Of a stretch of 59,550 nt of DNA, positions 9,434 through 18,753 are shown piece by piece. The stretch is taken from the NCBI GenBank assembly GCA_009924735.1, contig RFQZ01000013.1:1-59550 (forward strand), given 5' to 3'. The DNA is from Flavobacteriia bacterium. Lineage in GTDB: Bacteria > Bacteroidota > Bacteroidia > Flavobacteriales_D > Crocinitomicaceae. How positions within the stretch are numbered: the first letter of the stretch is position 1; the number at the start of each line of letters is the position of its first letter. A model generated the notes under the pieces. The model searched no databases and was not told the origin of the DNA. It saw only the letters and a list, made by a program, of their open reading frames with translations. Made by a program: the position numbers and the translations under genes.

Positions 9434-10456
9434 TTGACGGTGAATAAAACCCTTATTTTAGGCATTGAATCTTCATGTGATGATACATCCATAGCCATTT
9501 TGGAAGGGAGGCGCATCTTATCGAATCACACCAACAGCCAAGAAATTCATAAACTTTATGGAGGCGTGGTCCCGGAGTTAGCGAGCAGATCCCACGTTGA
9601 ACACATCGTTCCCATTCTTTCCCTTGCCCTAGAAACGGCACAAAAGAAAATTACTGACATCGATGCAGTCGCCTTTACCCAAGGTCCGGGTTTAATGGGA
9701 TCCCTGGTGGTGGGCACCTCATTCGCAAAGGGATTGGCATTGGCGCTCAACAAACCGTTGCTGCCGGTTCACCACATGAAAGCCCATATTTTATGTCACT
9801 TTATTGAAGGCGAAAATCCTCCACCGAACTTCCCTTTTATATGCCTTACGGTTTCAGGTGGACATACCCAATTGGTATTGGTGAAAAGTCCATTGGAGAT
9901 GGAGGTCATTGGCAAAACCATCGACGATGCCGCCGGAGAGGCATTTGACAAGGCAGCAAAAATGCTGGGATTGGAATACCCAGGGGGACCTCTGGTTGAC
10001 CAATTGGCAAAACTAGGAAACCCAGATGCTTTTAGTTTCGCAAAACCACAAATTGCAGGGTATGATTACAGTTTTAGTGGCTTGAAAACCTCTATTTTGT
10101 ACCAACTTCAAGCGCTGCAAAAAACCGATGGAGACTTTATATCAAAAAACCTCCCTGATTTATGTGCCTCCATTCAAAAAACCATTGTGGCGGTTTTGAT
10201 GGTAAAATTAAAAAAAGCACAAGCAGCATTTGGGATTAACGACATTGCCATCAGTGGGGGCGTATCGGCAAATTCAGGATTGCGAAAAGAATTAGAAAAT
10301 TGGGCAACGGAAAACAAATCCTTACACATTTTCATTCCGAAAATGGAATATTGTACAGACAATGCGGCTATGATTGCCATGGCGGGAAGTTTTTTGTTTG
10401 AGGCAGGCGCATTTGGAGGACAAAGCCTATCAGCAGATCCGAAACTCCCTTGGTAA
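9434..10456 (+). CDS. tsaD: tRNA N6-adenosine threonylcarbamoyltransferase TsaD
   Basis: Catalyses the last step of t6A37 formation in ANN-decoding tRNAs, with TsaB, TsaC and TsaE, in the cytoplasm. At 340 aa it has family length. Motifs in order: GIESSCDDTS near the N-terminus, PELASRSHVEHI, a HHMKAH metal-binding motif (about residues 112-117), SGGHTQL, GEAFDKAAK, GGPLVDQLA, the FSFSGLKT-type SFSGLKTS, SGGVSANSGLR and CTDNAAMIA near the end. The start is uncertain: TTG at 9434 or GTG at 9440, with no ATG in a suitable place. It is divergent from tamB and the first gene of the tsaD-dsbD-topB run. Confidence 0.96.
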   Translation: MTVNKTLILGIESSCDDTSIAILEGRRILSNHTNSQEIHKLYGGVVPELASRSHVEHIVPILSLALETAQKKITDIDAVAFTQGPGLMGSLVVGTSFAKGLALALNKPLLPVHHMKAHILCHFIEGENPPPNFPFICLTVSGGHTQLVLVKSPLEMEVIGKTIDDAAGEAFDKAAKMLGLEYPGGPLVDQLAKLGNPDAFSFAKPQIAGYDYSFSGLKTSILYQLQALQKTDGDFISKNLPDLCASIQKTIVAVLMVKLKKAQAAFGINDIAISGGVSANSGLRKELENWATENKSLHIFIPKMEYCTDNAAMIAMAGSFLFEAGAFGGQSLSADPKLPW

Positions 10457-10458
10457 AA

Positions 10459-10500
10459 GTTTGGATATTGAATTTAAATCCTTAACTTTTAAATCCAAAC
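10459..10500. repeat. 8-bp inverted repeat between tsaD and the next gene
   Basis: GTTTGGAT (10459-10466) and ATCCAAAC (10493-10500) flank a 26-nt AT-rich loop that also contains a direct TTTAAATCC repeat. The position just after the tsaD stop suggests a transcript-end or regulatory role, but there is no T-run. Confidence 0.3.
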
Positions 10501-10508
10501 CCATTCTT

Positions 10509-10784
10509 ATGTTTATAGAAATCCAAGAAATTCAGAAGGAAGAAATTCCACAATGCAGCTTTAAGCAAACGATTGACCTCGAGCAATCCCCCGAATTGTT
10601 CAAGAAATTGAAAGATGCAACGAAAATGGGCAACAATGACCATCGAAAGGTTGAGATTGTCTTTTGCGATGACGAAGGACTGAAAAAAGTACACACCACC
10701 CTCTGGGCAGAGGAAGGAGAATTCATCAGCCTCAAAGGTGGTGTTTGGATTCCAGTTTCACGAATTGTTGATATAATTTTCTAA
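10509..10784 (+). CDS. Small conserved-looking protein of unknown function (91 aa)
   Basis: I do not recognise this protein. It starts at the ATG at 10509 (MFIEIQEIQKEEIP); the longer in-frame extension overlaps the end of tsaD and is not credible. It has no signal peptide, membrane segment or cysteine cluster (two Cys only). It looks like a compact, mostly beta, soluble cytoplasmic domain with an acidic middle (FCDDEGLKK) and ends GGVWIPVSRIVDIIF, reminiscent of a small SH3-like or ligand-binding barrel. It lies 52 nt after tsaD and 9 nt before the DsbD-alpha-like gene, so it is probably in the same transcription unit. Confidence 0.7.
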   Translation: MFIEIQEIQKEEIPQCSFKQTIDLEQSPELFKKLKDATKMGNNDHRKVEIVFCDDEGLKKVHTTLWAEEGEFISLKGGVWIPVSRIVDIIF

Positions 10785-10789
10785 ATTCG
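10782..10789 (+). promoter_or_regulatory. -7 promoter-like box (TAAATTCG) 4 nt before the DsbD-alpha gene
   Basis: TAAATTCG is one base from TAnnTTTG and overlaps the stop codon of the preceding gene. Only 4 nt separate it from the ATG at 10794, so transcription from it would give an almost leaderless message. Confidence 0.35.
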
Positions 10790-10793
10790 CGAC

Positions 10794-11237
10794 ATGCGCC
10801 GAATTTATATTTTTTGTTTCATTTTCTTCCTGTTTTCTTCCAACCGAGTCACGGCTCAAAACCATGTTAAATGGCAAATGTCCTGGGATGCTAAACGTCA
10901 AGGTGTGGTAATCAGCGCCACAATTGACCCTACTTGGCATATGTATTCGCCCATGACCGACCCCAATCTTGGACCGATTCCTTTGAAAGTAACTTGGGAG
11001 AAAAACAAAGCCGCGAAAACCGTGGGAAGTTTTGAATTTTTAACAACCCCAACTGCACACGAAGACCTCAATTTTGGAGGAACTGTCTATATTTGGGAAA
11101 CTAAAATGGAAGGGTTTCAAAAGATAAAACTGAAAAAAGCAACCCAATTGAAGGCAACGGTTAATTACATGATATGCGATGAAACCATGTGCCTCCCTCC
11201 CATTGACGTACCCCTAAGCATACAACTCAAATTTTAA
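10794..11237 (+). CDS. Exported stand-alone DsbD N-terminal (alpha) domain-like protein
   Basis: 147 aa with a signal peptide (FIFFLFSSNRVTAQ). The mature part matches the N-terminal immunoglobulin-like domain of DsbD, with a WHMYSPM motif and a cysteine pair in YMICDETMCLPP (about residues 127-133). In DsbD this pair receives electrons from the membrane domain and passes them to periplasmic partners. Here the domain is a separate gene placed 2 nt before a full dsbD, so it is probably a periplasmic electron carrier fed by that protein. Reductase or scaffold roles are possible; its exact partner is unknown. Confidence 0.82.
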   Translation: MRRIYIFCFIFFLFSSNRVTAQNHVKWQMSWDAKRQGVVISATIDPTWHMYSPMTDPNLGPIPLKVTWEKNKAAKTVGSFEFLTTPTAHEDLNFGGTVYIWETKMEGFQKIKLKKATQLKATVNYMICDETMCLPPIDVPLSIQLKF

Positions 11238-11239
11238 AC

Positions 11240-13279
11240 ATGAGAATTTTAGCAATTTTACTGATTGGACTCAGCATCCAACTTGCCTCATTTGCCCAAG
11301 GAACATGGAAAGAAAACATCAAATGGCGTTTTTCTGTAGAAAAAATTGACAGCAACCATGCTTACATTGTTGGTAAAGCTAGGCTATACAACCATTTTCA
11401 CATCTTTTCTGTAAACCACGAACCCGAAAAGGCAGATTTTACAGGAACCCCAACCACTTTTTCCTTCATTTCGAACAAAAATTACAAGTGCATTGGAAAA
11501 CTAAAAGATGGCAGCGTTCCAGAGAAATTCGTTGATGAATTGGGTACCCAATTGTATTTTCAAGAAGCAGCCACTTTTAAACAAAAAATCGAAATTTTAT
11601 CCAATGATGCTTTTGACATTGAATTTACCTATTCATTTCAAATCTGTGATGCAAGCGGATGTATTTTTCCGCCTGCCCAGGACGCGTTTGTTTCAATAAA
11701 AGGATACACCAATGCCGTAGCTTCAAATGCGACAACGGCTGTAACCACACCCTCAGACAAGGATACCGTGAAAGCGTCTCAAAACGACGAAAACGGTACG
11801 CAAATAAAAACCAAAAAACCTTCCACGGAAAAACAATCCTCTTCCCTATGGTGGACTTTTGTTGCCGGGTTTGGCGGGGGACTCCTTGCTTTGCTCACCC
11901 CGTGTATGTTCCCAATGATTCCAATGACCGTGACCTTTTTTACCAAACAATCAAAAACACGTACCCAAGGAATCATTAAAGCACTGGTGTATGGTGCCTC
12001 GATCGTAATTATTTATGTTACTTCAGGTATTTTATTCACAGCAGTACTTGGTACCACGGGATTGAACGATCTCGCCACGAACATTTGGATGAACCTTGTA
12101 TTCTTTACCATTTTCATGGTGTTTGCATTCTCCTTTTTAGGCGCTTTTGAAATCCAATTGCCCAGTTCTTGGGTAAATAAGATGGACAAACAAGCGGACA
12201 GAGGTGGGTACATCGGTGTGTTTTTCATGGCATTTACGCTTGGTTTGGTATCTTTCTCATGTACAGGACCTATCATCGGAAGTTTATTGGTTACCGCATC
12301 AACCACCGGGTCATACCTAACCCCCGCCATCGGAATGGGTGGATTCGCATTGGCATTGGCCATTCCTTTTACCCTGTTTGCAATTTTCCCAAGCTGGCTC
12401 AATTCCTTACCTCAGTCAGGCGGTTGGTTAAATTCCGTTAAAGTAGTTTTGGGATTGTTGGAAATTGCCCTTGCCCTTAAATTTCTTTCGGCCGTGGACA
12501 TGGCTTACCATTGGGATTTGCTAACCCGTGAATGGTTCGTAGGAACTTGGTTTGTTTTGTTTTTTATCATGGGAATCTACCTTCTCGGAAAAATTCGATT
12601 CTCGCACGATTCTCCGGTTGAAAAATTAAGTGTACCTCGTTTTATGTTTGCCTTGGTAGCCTTGGTTTTCGCAGTATACCTCTTCCCAGGTATGTTTGGC
12701 CATCCTTTAAAATTAATCGATGGGATTGCCCCACCAAGAACCCATTCAGAAGATAATTTCCGATTTAACAATGGTGGATTGGAAACAGGAATTGTACAAG
12801 ATTCTATTTCTGAAAAATACAATGCAGACATGCACCCTGTTGGCGATGGTTCCATCATGGTTTTTCATGATTTGGTAAAAGGAAGAGCCTATGCAAAGGA
12901 AAGAAACTTACCCATTCTATTGGATTTCACAGGACACGCTTGTCAAAATTGTCGTAAAACAGAATCATCCATTTGGACCAACGACGAAATTCGTCCACTC
13001 TTACAGAAAAACTTTGTTGTCATCTCGCTTTATGTCGATGACCACCAAGCCCTACCAAAATCAGAACAACGTTATTCTCATGCCTTAGAAGGAAAAATCA
13101 GAGACATAGGAAACAAGTGGGCAGAATACGAAGTTGAACATTACAAGAGTTTCCAACAACCCCTCTACGTTGTAACCGACGTGAACGGCAACGACTTAAC
13201 CGAAGCCATTGGCTATACACCAAGTGTTGAAACGTACAAAGCTTTTCTAACGAAAGGAATTCGAAATTTCAATAAATAA
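11240..13279 (+). CDS. dsbD: Protein-disulfide reductase DsbD (thiol:disulfide interchange, three-domain)
   Basis: Moves reducing power from cytoplasmic thioredoxin to the periplasm. 679 aa with a signal peptide (IQLASFAQ). An alpha domain carries a QICDASGCIFPP cysteine pair (about residues 135-141). The multi-pass membrane core (about residues 205-490) has the redox cysteines in TPCMFPMIPMT (about 220) and SFSCTGPIIG (about 340). A C-terminal thioredoxin-like gamma domain has a CQNC active site (about 568). All three redox pairs are present, so it should be functional. It follows the stand-alone alpha domain by 2 nt and overlaps topB by 1 nt (TAATG). Confidence 0.95.
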   Translation: MRILAILLIGLSIQLASFAQGTWKENIKWRFSVEKIDSNHAYIVGKARLYNHFHIFSVNHEPEKADFTGTPTTFSFISNKNYKCIGKLKDGSVPEKFVDELGTQLYFQEAATFKQKIEILSNDAFDIEFTYSFQICDASGCIFPPAQDAFVSIKGYTNAVASNATTAVTTPSDKDTVKASQNDENGTQIKTKKPSTEKQSSSLWWTFVAGFGGGLLALLTPCMFPMIPMTVTFFTKQSKTRTQGIIKALVYGASIVIIYVTSGILFTAVLGTTGLNDLATNIWMNLVFFTIFMVFAFSFLGAFEIQLPSSWVNKMDKQADRGGYIGVFFMAFTLGLVSFSCTGPIIGSLLVTASTTGSYLTPAIGMGGFALALAIPFTLFAIFPSWLNSLPQSGGWLNSVKVVLGLLEIALALKFLSAVDMAYHWDLLTREWFVGTWFVLFFIMGIYLLGKIRFSHDSPVEKLSVPRFMFALVALVFAVYLFPGMFGHPLKLIDGIAPPRTHSEDNFRFNNGGLETGIVQDSISEKYNADMHPVGDGSIMVFHDLVKGRAYAKERNLPILLDFTGHACQNCRKTESSIWTNDEIRPLLQKNFVVISLYVDDHQALPKSEQRYSHALEGKIRDIGNKWAEYEVEHYKSFQQPLYVVTDVNGNDLTEAIGYTPSVETYKAFLTKGIRNFNK

Positions 13280-15048
13280 TGAAGTTATGCATTGCGGAGA
13301 AACCAAGTGTCGCAAGAGATTTGGCAGAAGTACTTGGTGCAAAAACACGTAAGGATGGCTATTTTGAAGGGAATGGATATTGGGTAACCTGGACCTTTGG
13401 TCACCTGTGCTCACTCAAAGATCCTGAAGATTACAATGCGAATTGGAAATATTGGAAACTGGAAGATCTACCCATTGTACCTAAAAATTTCGGAATCAAG
13501 ATCATAGCCGACAACGGGATTCAAAAACAATTTCAAACCATCCAAGATTTGGTGGGAAAATGTTCCGAAGTAATCAATTGCGGGGATGCCGGTCAGGAAG
13601 GAGAGTTGATACAACGTTGGGTATTGCTCAAGGCAAATTGCAAAGTTCCGGTTAAAAGGTTGTGGATTTCCTCCTTAACGGATGAAGCCATCAAGGTTGG
13701 CTTTTCAAAATTGAAAGACGCTCAAGATTTTGACAATTTGTTTTCCGCAGGCAATTCCAGGGCCATCGGAGATTGGATGCTTGGGATTAATGGTACGCGC
13801 CTGTTCACCCGAAAATTCGGGAAAGACAAAATGGTGATGTCTGTGGGACGTGTACAAACGCCTACGCTGGCAATGATTGTTCAAAGGCAAAAGGAAATTA
13901 ACGGTTTTAAAACGGAGCAATATTGGGAATTGAAAACGCGCTACCGCGACACAGAATTCCTATGCCAAATAAACCGATTAACGAACGAAGAAAAAGCCCT
14001 AAAAGGATTGGCCTATTTACAAGAGAAACCCTTCACCATCTTATCTTTTGAACAAAAAGAAGGGAAGGAAGGAAACCCAAGGTTGTACGACTTAACCGCA
14101 CTTCAAGTGGATGGGAACCGACGTTATTCTTTCAGCGCAGACCAAACCCTGAAACTTGTGCAATCGCTGTATGAAAAAAAATGGGTGTCCTACCCACGTG
14201 TTGACACCACCTATCTTTCCGAAGACTTACACCCGAAAATCCCCCAAATTCTGAAAGGATTAAAAGCCTACACGAGGTATACCGAAGGCCTGCTTTCCGA
14301 ACCCATTCCGATGCGTAAAACCATTTTTGACAACGAAAAAATATCTGATCACCACGCAATCATTCCAACGGGCATAGAACCCACGCACATGACAGCGGAT
14401 GAAGCAAGAATCTATGACTTGATCGTCCGCCGCTTTATTGCTGTTTTTTACCCTGAGTGCAAAGTCTCAAATACAACCGTAATGGGTCAAGTTGACGAAC
14501 TCACGTTTAAAACCACAGGGAAACAAGTACTCGATAAAGGTTGGCGTGTTGTCTACGATGAATTGGATTCCGCAAGCGCTAAAAAAGCAGAGACAGAAGA
14601 ACGGGTATTGCCCATTTTTAAGGAAGGAGAAACAGGTCCACACGAACCCTTTGTCCACCAAGGAAAAACATCGCCACCAAAACCCTACACCGAAGCTACC
14701 TTGTTACGTGCCATGGAAACTGCAGGAAAACTGGTGGAAGACGAAGAAATGCGCGAATTGATGAAAGTAAATGGAATTGGAAGGCCCTCTACCCGCTCCG
14801 CAATCATCGAGACTTTATTCAAACGAAAATACATCGAAAAGAAAAAGAAAAACCTATACGCTACAGAAACAGGCATGCATCTTATTCACATCATTAAAAA
14901 CGACCTTTTAAAAAGCCCAGAACTCACCGGACAATGGGAGCACAAACTTAGAATGATGGAAAAAGGACAGTACGACCCATCCCAATTCAAGGCTGAATTA
15001 TACAAAATGGTACGAGAACTAACCGATCAGGTGATTTTCGATCATTAA
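13279..15048 (+). CDS. topB: DNA topoisomerase III (type IA)
   Basis: Cytoplasmic type IA topoisomerase that passes single strands to decatenate DNA. 589 aa, starting MKLCIAEKPSVARDLA, the TOPRIM start of TopB. The acidic motif appears as NCGDAGQEGELIQRW, the variant without the second Asp that I associate with TopB-like proteins. The catalytic tyrosine lies in SYPRVDTT (about residue 305), followed by DHHAIIPTG and a GIGRPSTR motif. No C-terminal zinc ribbons are present. It begins at a TAATG overlap with dsbD and ends with a stop shared with the convergent protease gene (4-nt overlap). Confidence 0.94.
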   Translation: MKLCIAEKPSVARDLAEVLGAKTRKDGYFEGNGYWVTWTFGHLCSLKDPEDYNANWKYWKLEDLPIVPKNFGIKIIADNGIQKQFQTIQDLVGKCSEVINCGDAGQEGELIQRWVLLKANCKVPVKRLWISSLTDEAIKVGFSKLKDAQDFDNLFSAGNSRAIGDWMLGINGTRLFTRKFGKDKMVMSVGRVQTPTLAMIVQRQKEINGFKTEQYWELKTRYRDTEFLCQINRLTNEEKALKGLAYLQEKPFTILSFEQKEGKEGNPRLYDLTALQVDGNRRYSFSADQTLKLVQSLYEKKWVSYPRVDTTYLSEDLHPKIPQILKGLKAYTRYTEGLLSEPIPMRKTIFDNEKISDHHAIIPTGIEPTHMTADEARIYDLIVRRFIAVFYPECKVSNTTVMGQVDELTFKTTGKQVLDKGWRVVYDELDSASAKKAETEERVLPIFKEGETGPHEPFVHQGKTSPPKPYTEATLLRAMETAGKLVEDEEMRELMKVNGIGRPSTRSAIIETLFKRKYIEKKKKNLYATETGMHLIHIIKNDLLKSPELTGQWEHKLRMMEKGQYDPSQFKAELYKMVRELTDQVIFDH

Positions 15049-18000
15049 TCTATTTTGACGAAGCTACGAATCGCTTCATCATGCTTTGAAAAACATCGAA
15101 TTTTATAAACACCTGTGCGCAATGCAGAAACGTTCAGCTCGGTTAACTTGTGCTGAAAATCTAAGCTGTTTTGCATTACCACACGTCCCGTTAAATCCGT
15201 TATTTCGTAAGCAAAATACGAAGCGTTTTCATCTTTTACCACAAGTATTTCCTGCGTAGGATTTGGATAAACATTGAGCCCACCGGCATTAAAATCTGAC
15301 AATCCAGCGTTGTCCACCGTTGCGGAAAGAATCAAGGTATCGCTGCAATTTGCATTGGCTGCTATCAACGAAACAGGATAGGTTCCAGGAACTGCATAGG
15401 TGTGACTTGGGGCAGACACATTGGAAACAAAGCCATCTCCAAAATCCCACGTGTATTGATTGGCATTGATGCTCCCATTCAGACCCACCGTTGCTGTCAT
15501 TCCTATTGCGCTCACATTCGCAACGGCTTGTACTTGGTCCATGATCAAATGAACGGGTACCCTAGGACTGATACAAGGATCTTTAACAATTTCCCAATCG
15601 TAAAAATAATAGTAAAAAGCACCCCCAGCGCTGGAACCGGTAATGGAAATCAACCCTGGAATTTGGTAAGGAAACACGGCACCCGCATTGTTTCGGTATA
15701 AGTTCATTTGGCTTCCACCCATTCGATAATTCACCCCAGGCTCCAAATGAAAATTCAAAGCAATTCTAGAACCTCCGGCAGGAATATTTAAGAACCTAGA
15801 ATCCAATTGATTCCCACTTGCATCCCACAAAGTAATCGTTCTATCCCCCACTGCACCCGCATTTACCCAAGCAGAAACAATCGTTAAAGGCTCATTCACA
15901 GTGAAAATCATGTATTGGGTCGATGCGTTGTTGTGTTGACCTCCTGTACCAAAAGAATTGTTCAAGGGTCCCACGTATTGTGTAGGTTGTGATTCTACAT
16001 TTTCCAACCATAAGGTATCGGTTTGCGGGAGAAACATGCTGTAGGTTCCACCATTCACCAATAGATTCCCATCGAATTCCTCGTCGTAGATTTTTATACT
16101 CCCATTGGCTGTTGCCGAAACGGTTACGGAATCAGGAGAACAGATAACCACATCGCTTGCAAGCGGCGCATCTGGTCGGTCGATTTGGATGTATTGTAAT
16201 TGCGTCATGGTATCGGTACCGAAAGCATTTCCCGTAACCAAACTGACGGTAAACAATCCATCTTGGGTATACACATGCAATGGGTTTTGTAAATTGGATG
16301 TTGTCCCGTCGCCAAAATCCCAAGTCCAATTGGTTGGTCCTTCTGTCGTTTCATCCACAAATTGAATGTTCCCATCACAACTCGTTACGGAAGTAGCATG
16401 AAAATCCGTAATTGGAGGCGTTGAAGGGATGTGACAGGTCCATGTCATCACAAAACCAGCATTGTTCACATAGGTATCTGAGAAAAACTTAATGGTTACC
16501 GTACCGTAAGTAGTTTGGATAGTACCCCCGTTTGGCAGAGCATTACCCGTGTACTGACCAATTAAAGGACTCGAGGACGTTGGACCATCGTAGACATACA
16601 AGTAATCATAATCCAATTCGAAATCAAAAAGACTAAAGTTAAGGGTGACGTAAGAGGCATTCAAAGGTGCGATTACGATTTCACTGGTAACCAAATCCTG
16701 GTAGTTTGATGCAAGCCCTCCTGGATCGAAGAGCGTTCCTGAACAAGAATTTTGGGTTTGGTTTTGTCCCGCAGGATTCATGGTAATCGCACAAGGTAAA
16801 TTCGGGTCCACATTGATGTAATTCAACATGGTTAAGGTATCTGTACCGCAAGCGCCTCCACTAACAATTAAGGACACCGTATATAATCCAGGGTTTTGGT
16901 ATACATGGGAAGGATTCAGAGCATTTGAAGATGCTCCATCTCCAAAATTCCAAGTGAAAGTTCCTGCATTAAAACTTTGATTTGTAAAGTTGACCAAAGC
17001 TGGCGCTTGACAATAATTTTGGAATGCGGTTGAAAATTGAGCATTTACGGTGTAAGAAAAGACCTGTCCGACACCTACGGCGTACCAAGCGTTGGTCGTA
17101 GACATCACTTCTGGAGAACATGCACCGTATAAATCGATGGCAGCTTGAATCGCATAAAACCTCGCATCTTGGTGATCAGAATTAGGCGTGAGGTATACGG
17201 TCAAGTTTCTAAAGGCAATTCTTGAAGCTTTTAACATTCCAAGTGCAGGAACATTGTAGGCATTACCGATGTCATTGGTACCTGTTCCTCCAACCGTTAG
17301 CAAATAGTACCAATAATTCTGAACCCCAGAATTGGTATGCACCCCACCGTTGTCTTGAGATCCCGTGTAATAATTTGTACCCAAATAGGTATCAGGATCT
17401 GAAAACGCATTGGGATTGCTCATGCTTCTTATGCCATTGCCACTGGGTGTGGCATCTTCACCGATGACCCAATTGAGTGCATTGTTGTTTGCGAAAGACT
17501 CAATGGAAACCCCAAAAACATCCGAAAAGGACTCATTCAATGCACCTGATTCATTCGAATATACTAGGTTGGCTGTATTGCTTGTCAAACCATGTGTTAC
17601 CTCATGTCCTGCAATGTCAATAGACGTCAAGGGACTAAAAACAGATCCATCGCCATCACCATAGGTCATGCGCTGACCATCCCAAAAAGCATTGTTGTAA
17701 TTGGTATTGTAGTGCACATAGTTTTTCAACATGAAACCATTCCCATCAATGCTATTGCGGTTGTGGATTTGCCAATAATAATCGTACGTCATTTCCGAAC
17801 CCCAATGGGCATCACCGGCGTATTGATCTTGGTTGGTGGTATTGTTCCAAAAGTTATCTGCATCTGTAAAATCCACCGCAGTACCATAATTTGAGGTATT
17901 GTTTAAGTCAAACGTTTGAATCCCATTTCCGCGACCAGATTCTCTCAATCGAAATTGATTGGCAAAATAATCCGCTACAATGGCCTTGTTTCCCGAATAA

Positions 18001-18710
18001 GCGGTTACCGCAACCCCATTGCTATCGGCTGTATGTATCCTGTTTTCCAAGCCAACGACGGCATTGGTGTGTGCATCAACATAAACCCATTGCCTGGATA
18101 GAGGCTCAGATGCGTAGACATCCATGCAATAACACAACTGATATCCTGCATTCCCCGAAGGTGTAAACCAAACCAATTCCGGAGCGGGGAAATAGGTTGC
18201 ATTTGGATTTTCCGTCTCTCTCTGCAAGAGCAACTCCTCCCAGGTATTTTCCCATTTATAGGCATCTGCAGGTACCGACTGAAGTCCAGCAGAGATGGCT
18301 TGCTCTTTAGAAAAAGAAGGTGTTACAGAACCCTCCACACGTTTGAGATCCCCATTTATTGAAAGCAAAACCTCTCCTTTCATGTGAAACTTTAGCACAC
18401 TGTGCTGCACTTGAATGCCTTTATACAAAACCGCATAATTGAAATGTGTCCACCCCAATTGATCTGAGTTCTTGTCATTTAATAACAGGGAATGGTCTGA
18501 AGTTAATCCAAAAAACACACGCGCGAACTCTGAATGCATTTCTGGCGACAAGTTGATTTTACCATCAAATTTGACGAAATCTACAAAAGCTGAGGGGTTC
18601 TTTTGACGTTGTTCAACGACATGACTTTGAATCTCTTTTTGGGTAAGGTTTTTTTGTCCGAAAATGGAAAGGGCACATAGAAAAGTACATAGGAGGAGTG
18701 AAAACTTCAT
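15045..18710 (-). CDS. Secreted M4 (thermolysin-like) metalloprotease with PKD and CUB domains and T9SS sorting signal
   Basis: 1221 aa. Signal peptide (LLLCTFLCALSIFGQ), then an FTP/PepSY-type propeptide (about residues 30-210). The M4 catalytic domain has zinc-binding HEVTHG (about 367) and the third ligand in GALNESFSD (about 390). Next come a PKD domain (FTWNFGDG), a CUB-like domain (about 660-770, YLYVYDGP) and a second PKD domain (WTWDFGDG). A jelly-roll-like segment (FTVNEPLTIVSAW) and a third PKD domain (YTWDFGDG) follow. It ends in a type A sorting domain (LNVYPNPTQEIL ... GVYKIR). The T9SS should carry it to the surface or medium for protein degradation. Upstream neighbour is argS; the 3' end overlaps topB by 4 nt. 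Confidence 0.93.
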   Translation of the reverse strand: MKFSLLLCTFLCALSIFGQKNLTQKEIQSHVVEQRQKNPSAFVDFVKFDGKINLSPEMHSEFARVFFGLTSDHSLLLNDKNSDQLGWTHFNYAVLYKGIQVQHSVLKFHMKGEVLLSINGDLKRVEGSVTPSFSKEQAISAGLQSVPADAYKWENTWEELLLQRETENPNATYFPAPELVWFTPSGNAGYQLCYCMDVYASEPLSRQWVYVDAHTNAVVGLENRIHTADSNGVAVTAYSGNKAIVADYFANQFRLRESGRGNGIQTFDLNNTSNYGTAVDFTDADNFWNNTTNQDQYAGDAHWGSEMTYDYYWQIHNRNSIDGNGFMLKNYVHYNTNYNNAFWDGQRMTYGDGDGSVFSPLTSIDIAGHEVTHGLTSNTANLVYSNESGALNESFSDVFGVSIESFANNNALNWVIGEDATPSGNGIRSMSNPNAFSDPDTYLGTNYYTGSQDNGGVHTNSGVQNYWYYLLTVGGTGTNDIGNAYNVPALGMLKASRIAFRNLTVYLTPNSDHQDARFYAIQAAIDLYGACSPEVMSTTNAWYAVGVGQVFSYTVNAQFSTAFQNYCQAPALVNFTNQSFNAGTFTWNFGDGASSNALNPSHVYQNPGLYTVSLIVSGGACGTDTLTMLNYINVDPNLPCAITMNPAGQNQTQNSCSGTLFDPGGLASNYQDLVTSEIVIAPLNASYVTLNFSLFDFELDYDYLYVYDGPTSSSPLIGQYTGNALPNGGTIQTTYGTVTIKFFSDTYVNNAGFVMTWTCHIPSTPPITDFHATSVTSCDGNIQFVDETTEGPTNWTWDFGDGTTSNLQNPLHVYTQDGLFTVSLVTGNAFGTDTMTQLQYIQIDRPDAPLASDVVICSPDSVTVSATANGSIKIYDEEFDGNLLVNGGTYSMFLPQTDTLWLENVESQPTQYVGPLNNSFGTGGQHNNASTQYMIFTVNEPLTIVSAWVNAGAVGDRTITLWDASGNQLDSRFLNIPAGGSRIALNFHLEPGVNYRMGGSQMNLYRNNAGAVFPYQIPGLISITGSSAGGAFYYYFYDWEIVKDPCISPRVPVHLIMDQVQAVANVSAIGMTATVGLNGSINANQYTWDFGDGFVSNVSAPSHTYAVPGTYPVSLIAANANCSDTLILSATVDNAGLSDFNAGGLNVYPNPTQEILVVKDENASYFAYEITDLTGRVVMQNSLDFQHKLTELNVSALRTGVYKIRCFSKHDEAIRSFVKID

Positions 18711-18729
18711 AGCAGTAGGTTTAGGTGCC

Positions 18730-18737
18730 TAAAGATA
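18730..18737 (-). promoter_or_regulatory. -7-like box (TATCTTTA) before the M4 protease gene
   Basis: The minus strand reads TATCTTTA, one mismatch from TAnnTTTG, 19 nt before the protease ATG in the 43-nt gap after argS. It suggests the protease can be transcribed separately from argS. Confidence 0.35.
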
Positions 18738-18753
18738 GGCAACGCGACCGAGA

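Noticed and set aside
13500..13620. TopB inactive because the usual DxD motif is degenerate (GDAGQEGE)
   Set aside because: This variant is consistent with an intact TopB type; the catalytic Tyr motif is intact.
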